From: a bacterium
GTDB lineage: Bacteria > Tectomicrobia > Entotheonellia > Entotheonellales > Entotheonellaceae
Direction of reading: 5' to 3'
DNA length: 10,202 nt
NCBI GenBank assembly: GCA_027294925.1
Contig: JAPULM010000151.1
Coordinates: 1-10,202 of the forward strand
Shown here: positions 7,778 to 10,202 of the stretch, piece by piece
Layout of the letters: every line of letters starts with the position of its first letter
Numbering within the stretch: the stretch's first letter is position 1
Position numbers and translations under genes: made by a program
Notes under the pieces: model-generated
Database searches by the model: none
Told to the model about the DNA's origin: nothing
What the model saw: the letters and a program-made list of their open reading frames with translations, nothing else

Positions 7778-8842
7778 TTAGTGCCAGCGGCTAACATTAC
7801 GGGAAAATATCTCTTCTAAAATACCTTTGACGCTGTAAGTCAGGTCCCAATTCGGGTAGTGACGCTTAAATTTCCGAATATCGCTAACCCACCAGATGTG
7901 ATCGCCAATTCGATGCGTCTCGACGTAGCGCCAAGCCAATTTTTTATCGGCAATGTCTTCGCAATGTTGAATGGCTTCTAACATCGAGCAATGACTAAAG
8001 CGGCTGCCACCGATGTTGTAAACCTCCCCCACCCGTGGGGCTTGATAAACATGATAGAAAGCATTAACTAAATCATAGCTGTGAATATTGTCGCGAACCT
8101 GTTTGCCTTTATACCCGTTGACTTGATAAGGCTGTCCGGCAATCGTACATTTCATCAAGTAAGATAAAAAACCATGTAGCTGCGTCCCGGCATGACTCGG
8201 CCCGGTCAAGCATCCACCTCGGAAAACGGTCGTTTTCATGCTGAAATAGCGGCCATATTCCTGCACCAAGACATCCGCCGCGACCTTAGACACACCAAAC
8301 AACGAGTGTTTGGTATGATCGATGCTCATCTCTTCATCAATGCCTTGATAATAGGGATGCAATGCTTCGACTTCCCAGCGCCGTTCTTGCTCGACGAGCG
8401 GCAAGGAATTGGGCCTATCACCATAGACTTTGTTGGTGGAGCAAAAAATAAAGACCGCTTCTGGGCAATATTGCCGGGTACTCTCAAGTAATACCAACGT
8501 GCCATTGGCATTAACGGTAAAGTCGGTATACGGGTCTTGGGCTGCCCAATCATGGGAAGGTTGAGCGGCCGTGTGAATAACCAGACGAATATCGCTACTA
8601 TAGGTATTAAAGATGCGGGATATGGCTTGACGATCGCGAATGTCAACACTATGGTGGATATAGGTATCGCCGTAATCCCGTAGGAGAGCATCACGATTCC
8701 ATTCCGTCGAGGCATCTTGCCCAAAGAAAGCCTGCCGCATGTTGTTGTCAATACCAACAACCGTCAAACCACGCTGACAAAAAAACCGAACGGACTCAGA
8801 ACCAATTAATCCTGCCGATCCGGTCACTAAAACGATAGCCAT
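7778..8842 (-). CDS. Extended SDR of CDP-paratose 2-epimerase type, Phe at the catalytic Tyr position
   Basis: This 354-residue nucleotide-sugar enzyme starts at the ATG at 8842, preceded by AAAGAG at 7 bases. A GTG six codons upstream (8858-8860) is less likely because MAIVLVTG already begins the Rossmann strand. Visible motifs are GSAGLIG (8-14, NAD binding), STNKVYGD (135-142, shared with tyvelose epimerases), CLTGP (211-215), [12 protein letters not shown] (246-257) and YNIGGS (275-280). In the usual YxxxK site the sequence reads LFGVSK (181-186): Lys186 is kept but Tyr is Phe182. From memory, HSLFGxSK occurs in many database relatives, so this looks like a subfamily trait and not a broken gene; the rest of the fold is intact. 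It lies 90 bases before the GtrA-GT2 gene and downstream of a promoter at 8913-8941. Substrate unknown; family secure. Confidence 0.9.
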   Translation of the reverse strand: MAIVLVTGSAGLIGSESVRFFCQRGLTVVGIDNNMRQAFFGQDASTEWNRDALLRDYGDTYIHHSVDIRDRQAISRIFNTYSSDIRLVIHTAAQPSHDWAAQDPYTDFTVNANGTLVLLESTRQYCPEAVFIFCSTNKVYGDRPNSLPLVEQERRWEVEALHPYYQGIDEEMSIDHTKHSLFGVSKVAADVLVQEYGRYFSMKTTVFRGGCLTGPSHAGTQLHGFLSYLMKCTIAGQPYQVNGYKGKQVRDNIHSYDLVNAFYHVYQAPRVGEVYNIGGSRFSHCSMLEAIQHCEDIADKKLAWRYVETHRIGDHIWWVSDIRKFKRHYPNWDLTYSVKGILEEIFSRNVSRWH

Positions 8843-8849
8843 CGTTGTT

Positions 8850-8855
8850 CTCTTT
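8850..8855 (-). promoter_or_regulatory. Ribosome binding site deciding the SDR start
   Basis: AAAGAG on the minus strand lies 7 bases before the ATG at 8842. The upstream GTG at 8858-8860 has no such site at the right distance, so the ATG is preferred. Confidence 0.5.
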
Positions 8856-8912
8856 AACACCTCTTACATCGAGCCGTAAATCACACCCCCTAACCACCCT
8901 GGTACGATGTTA

Positions 8913-8941
8913 ATTATACCCACGCCAAGGACTACGGCCAA
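8913..8941 (-). promoter_or_regulatory. Sigma70-type promoter upstream of the SDR gene
   Basis: On the minus strand TTGGCC (8936-8941, four of six matches to TTGACA) is followed after exactly 17 bases by a perfect TATAAT (8913-8918). The expected start point is near 8906, giving a leader of about 64 bases before the ATG at 8842. It lies in the 124-base gap after the YfhO-like gene, so the SDR, GtrA-GT2 and second SDR genes could be transcribed separately from the upstream gene. Confidence 0.6.
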
Positions 8942-8954
8942 AAGGAGGTTCCCC

Positions 8955-9062
8955 ATGACGGTGGCATCAAGAACACCTGGAGCGACGCAACCATGCCCTG
9001 GCGGGCATCCCAATACCTATCACACAGCAAAACACGAGCGATATTGCCGCTCCAAGGATTAG
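8955..9062 (+). CDS. Possible 35-residue ORF antisense to the 3' end of the YfhO-like gene
   Basis: AAAGGAGG at 8941-8948 is a near-perfect Shine-Dalgarno sequence placed 6 bases before ATG at 8955. The frame runs 35 codons to TAG at 9060-9062. Nearly all of it is antisense to the final codons of the YfhO-like gene, so its sequence is constrained by the other strand. The product has two Cys and several His but no domain I recognise. No clear plus-strand promoter is seen; TTATAC at 8914-8919 lacks a -35 partner. It is either a small antisense gene or chance. Confidence 0.2.
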   Translation: MTVASRTPGATQPCPGGHPNTYHTAKHERYCRSKD

Positions 9063-10202
9063 AGACGCCGGACGATACTGTCTCTGAACGATGTGCTTGC
9101 CAGCCTTCAGATAGACGGCTGAAAAAGCATAATTAGCCCGTAGAATGGGGACCGGCTGCTGATCAACGCTGACCTGCCAACCTGGATAGTACGGTTCTGC
9201 AAAAACCAAAAAACCATCACAGGCGTTGGTCACGGCATAATTGGCAGATGAAGGCCCTGACCTGCTTTGCGATATCGCTGCCGGTGCGCAAGACTGAGGC
9301 GTTCGCTTAGCCAATTCCTGTATAAACGACTGCGCCACAGGTCGCATGAAAAAGGTCTTCTGCGGCCGTTGAAGAATCACCTGAGATTTGGGCCGGAAGC
9401 TATCCTTTGACATCGTGTATAGCGCTTCGCCATCGGAAGCGGCGATCTTCCAATCGCTGATAAAAGCGATACGATTGACGGCATGGTCATTGCGGTATAG
9501 ATAGAATTTCAAGCTACTCTTATTCGGAATTGCAGCGATTAAATGAACACCGGGAAGCGCCAGCTCTTCCTGTGTAATGATCGCTGTAACAGCAGCGGCA
9601 GAAAGGAATGGCAGGCGCTGTTGCCACGGAACCGTGTTGACGATTTTTGTCAAGGTATAGACATACTTCTGAGACAGCTTTTCGATATCCGAATGAAAAA
9701 TGAATGGAATATTATATAAAAGCGGGGCATAAGGCTCCAGAATTTCTATCTTCCAACGCATTGACCATAAATAGTCATCATAAGGTGGCGGCGCAGTAAG
9801 CATGATTGCTTCATTGCGATTCCTCGCCTTGTATAGCCGACCGCTATTGACAACTTCAGAAACCATCTTCACGGCAGGGGGACGATCATATAATTCAGGT
9901 GGGGCATACTTGTTGATATGCTTTCCTGACACTAGTAGATCAATGGCAAGAAGCAAGACGAGTAGATAGGGCTGCCAGAAACGCCACTGCGAGGCTCGAT
10001 ACTGGCAAAGGCATGCAAATAGGAACCATATGGATGCCATATGGCTGAATGACAGTTGCAAGTTAGCGCGAAGATAGACCCCTGATTGCTGGAAAACAAG
10101 GGATTGCAGTCCTATCGCAAAGGCGTCGGACAGCGCAAAGGCCCCTGTGAGTATGCTGCACACGATGAATATACCCCACAACGTGAGGCAGAAATTTCGC
10201 GA
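8967..10202 (-). CDS. YfhO-like membrane protein, C-terminal part (5' end outside the window)
   Basis: The frame is open to the right edge, so 411 C-terminal residues are visible and the gene is partial; a TTG at 10179-10181 is an internal Leu, not a start. Three or four hydrophobic segments occupy about the first 95 visible residues. They are followed by a soluble, presumably extracytoplasmic domain of about 280 residues and a last membrane segment (SLILGAAISLVFCCVIGIG) before a basic tail. Near the end PYYPGWQVSVDQQPVPILRA and AGKHIVQRQYRP form the conserved YfhO-family C-terminus, in which a beta domain precedes the final helix. YfhO proteins are multi-pass GT-C-type enzymes that in Firmicutes add sugars from a polyprenyl-phosphate donor to cell-surface polymers. 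It is the first visible gene of the minus-strand cluster, 124 bases before the SDR gene. The family call rests mainly on the C-terminal motif; acceptor and sugar are unknown. Confidence 0.8.
   Translation of the reverse strand, partial: SRNFCLTLWGIFIVCSILTGAFALSDAFAIGLQSLVFQQSGVYLRANLQLSFSHMASIWFLFACLCQYRASQWRFWQPYLLVLLLAIDLLVSGKHINKYAPPELYDRPPAVKMVSEVVNSGRLYKARNRNEAIMLTAPPPYDDYLWSMRWKIEILEPYAPLLYNIPFIFHSDIEKLSQKYVYTLTKIVNTVPWQQRLPFLSAAAVTAIITQEELALPGVHLIAAIPNKSSLKFYLYRNDHAVNRIAFISDWKIAASDGEALYTMSKDSFRPKSQVILQRPQKTFFMRPVAQSFIQELAKRTPQSCAPAAISQSRSGPSSANYAVTNACDGFLVFAEPYYPGWQVSVDQQPVPILRANYAFSAVYLKAGKHIVQRQYRPASLILGAAISLVFCCVIGIGMPARAWLRRSRCS

Noticed and set aside
8858..8860. GTG as the start of the first SDR gene
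   Set aside because: The ATG at 8842 has AAAGAG at 7 bases and begins directly at the Rossmann strand.
10179..10181. TTG as the start of the YfhO-like gene
   Set aside because: The frame stays open to the right edge and the known family is much longer, so the gene is partial.

Overview
The window is a stretch of bacterial chromosome. It is gene dense, has Shine-Dalgarno-like sites and one good sigma70-type promoter, and shows no RNA gene, CRISPR array or insertion sequence that I can support. The genus cannot be read from it. The protein families fit a Gram-negative environmental bacterium (Pseudomonadota or a neighbour), but this is inference. Judged by eye, GC content is clearly higher in the left gene (294-2630) than in the right half (about 5200 to the end), so a chromosomal boundary or a transferred block is possible.

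Left part, 1-2931. A minus-strand gene encodes the large molybdopterin-binding subunit of a xanthine dehydrogenase-family molybdenum hydroxylase. No FAD or [2Fe-2S] partner gene is visible next to it. It is followed by about 290 bases and preceded by about 300 bases without a confident gene. The upstream gap separates it from a divergent plus-strand gene and holds an 8-bp inverted repeat and a possible 38-codon leader ORF.

Middle, 2932-5217. A plus-strand gene encodes a polytopic membrane protein with a C-terminal TPR array, resembling the bacterial TMTC-like (GT-C fold) proteins. It converges on the gene block to its right. The short convergent gap contains a hairpin.

Right part, 5218-10202. 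Four co-directional minus-strand genes form a glycosylation cluster. In transcription order they are: a YfhO-like GT-C-type membrane protein (its 5' end is outside the window); an extended SDR of the CDP-paratose 2-epimerase type with Phe at the usual catalytic Tyr position; a fusion of a GtrA-type membrane domain to a family 2 glycosyltransferase; and a second extended SDR with an intact YxxxK. A promoter with a perfect TATAAT box lies between the first and second genes. The set matches the three-component membrane glycosylation scheme known from CsbB/GtcA/YfhO systems. In that scheme a GT2 enzyme loads a sugar onto a polyprenyl phosphate, a GtrA protein moves it across the membrane, and a GT-C enzyme transfers it to an outer acceptor. 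Here the two SDRs would supply an uncommon nucleotide sugar. The assignment of roles is inference from families and gene order; sugar and acceptor are unknown.
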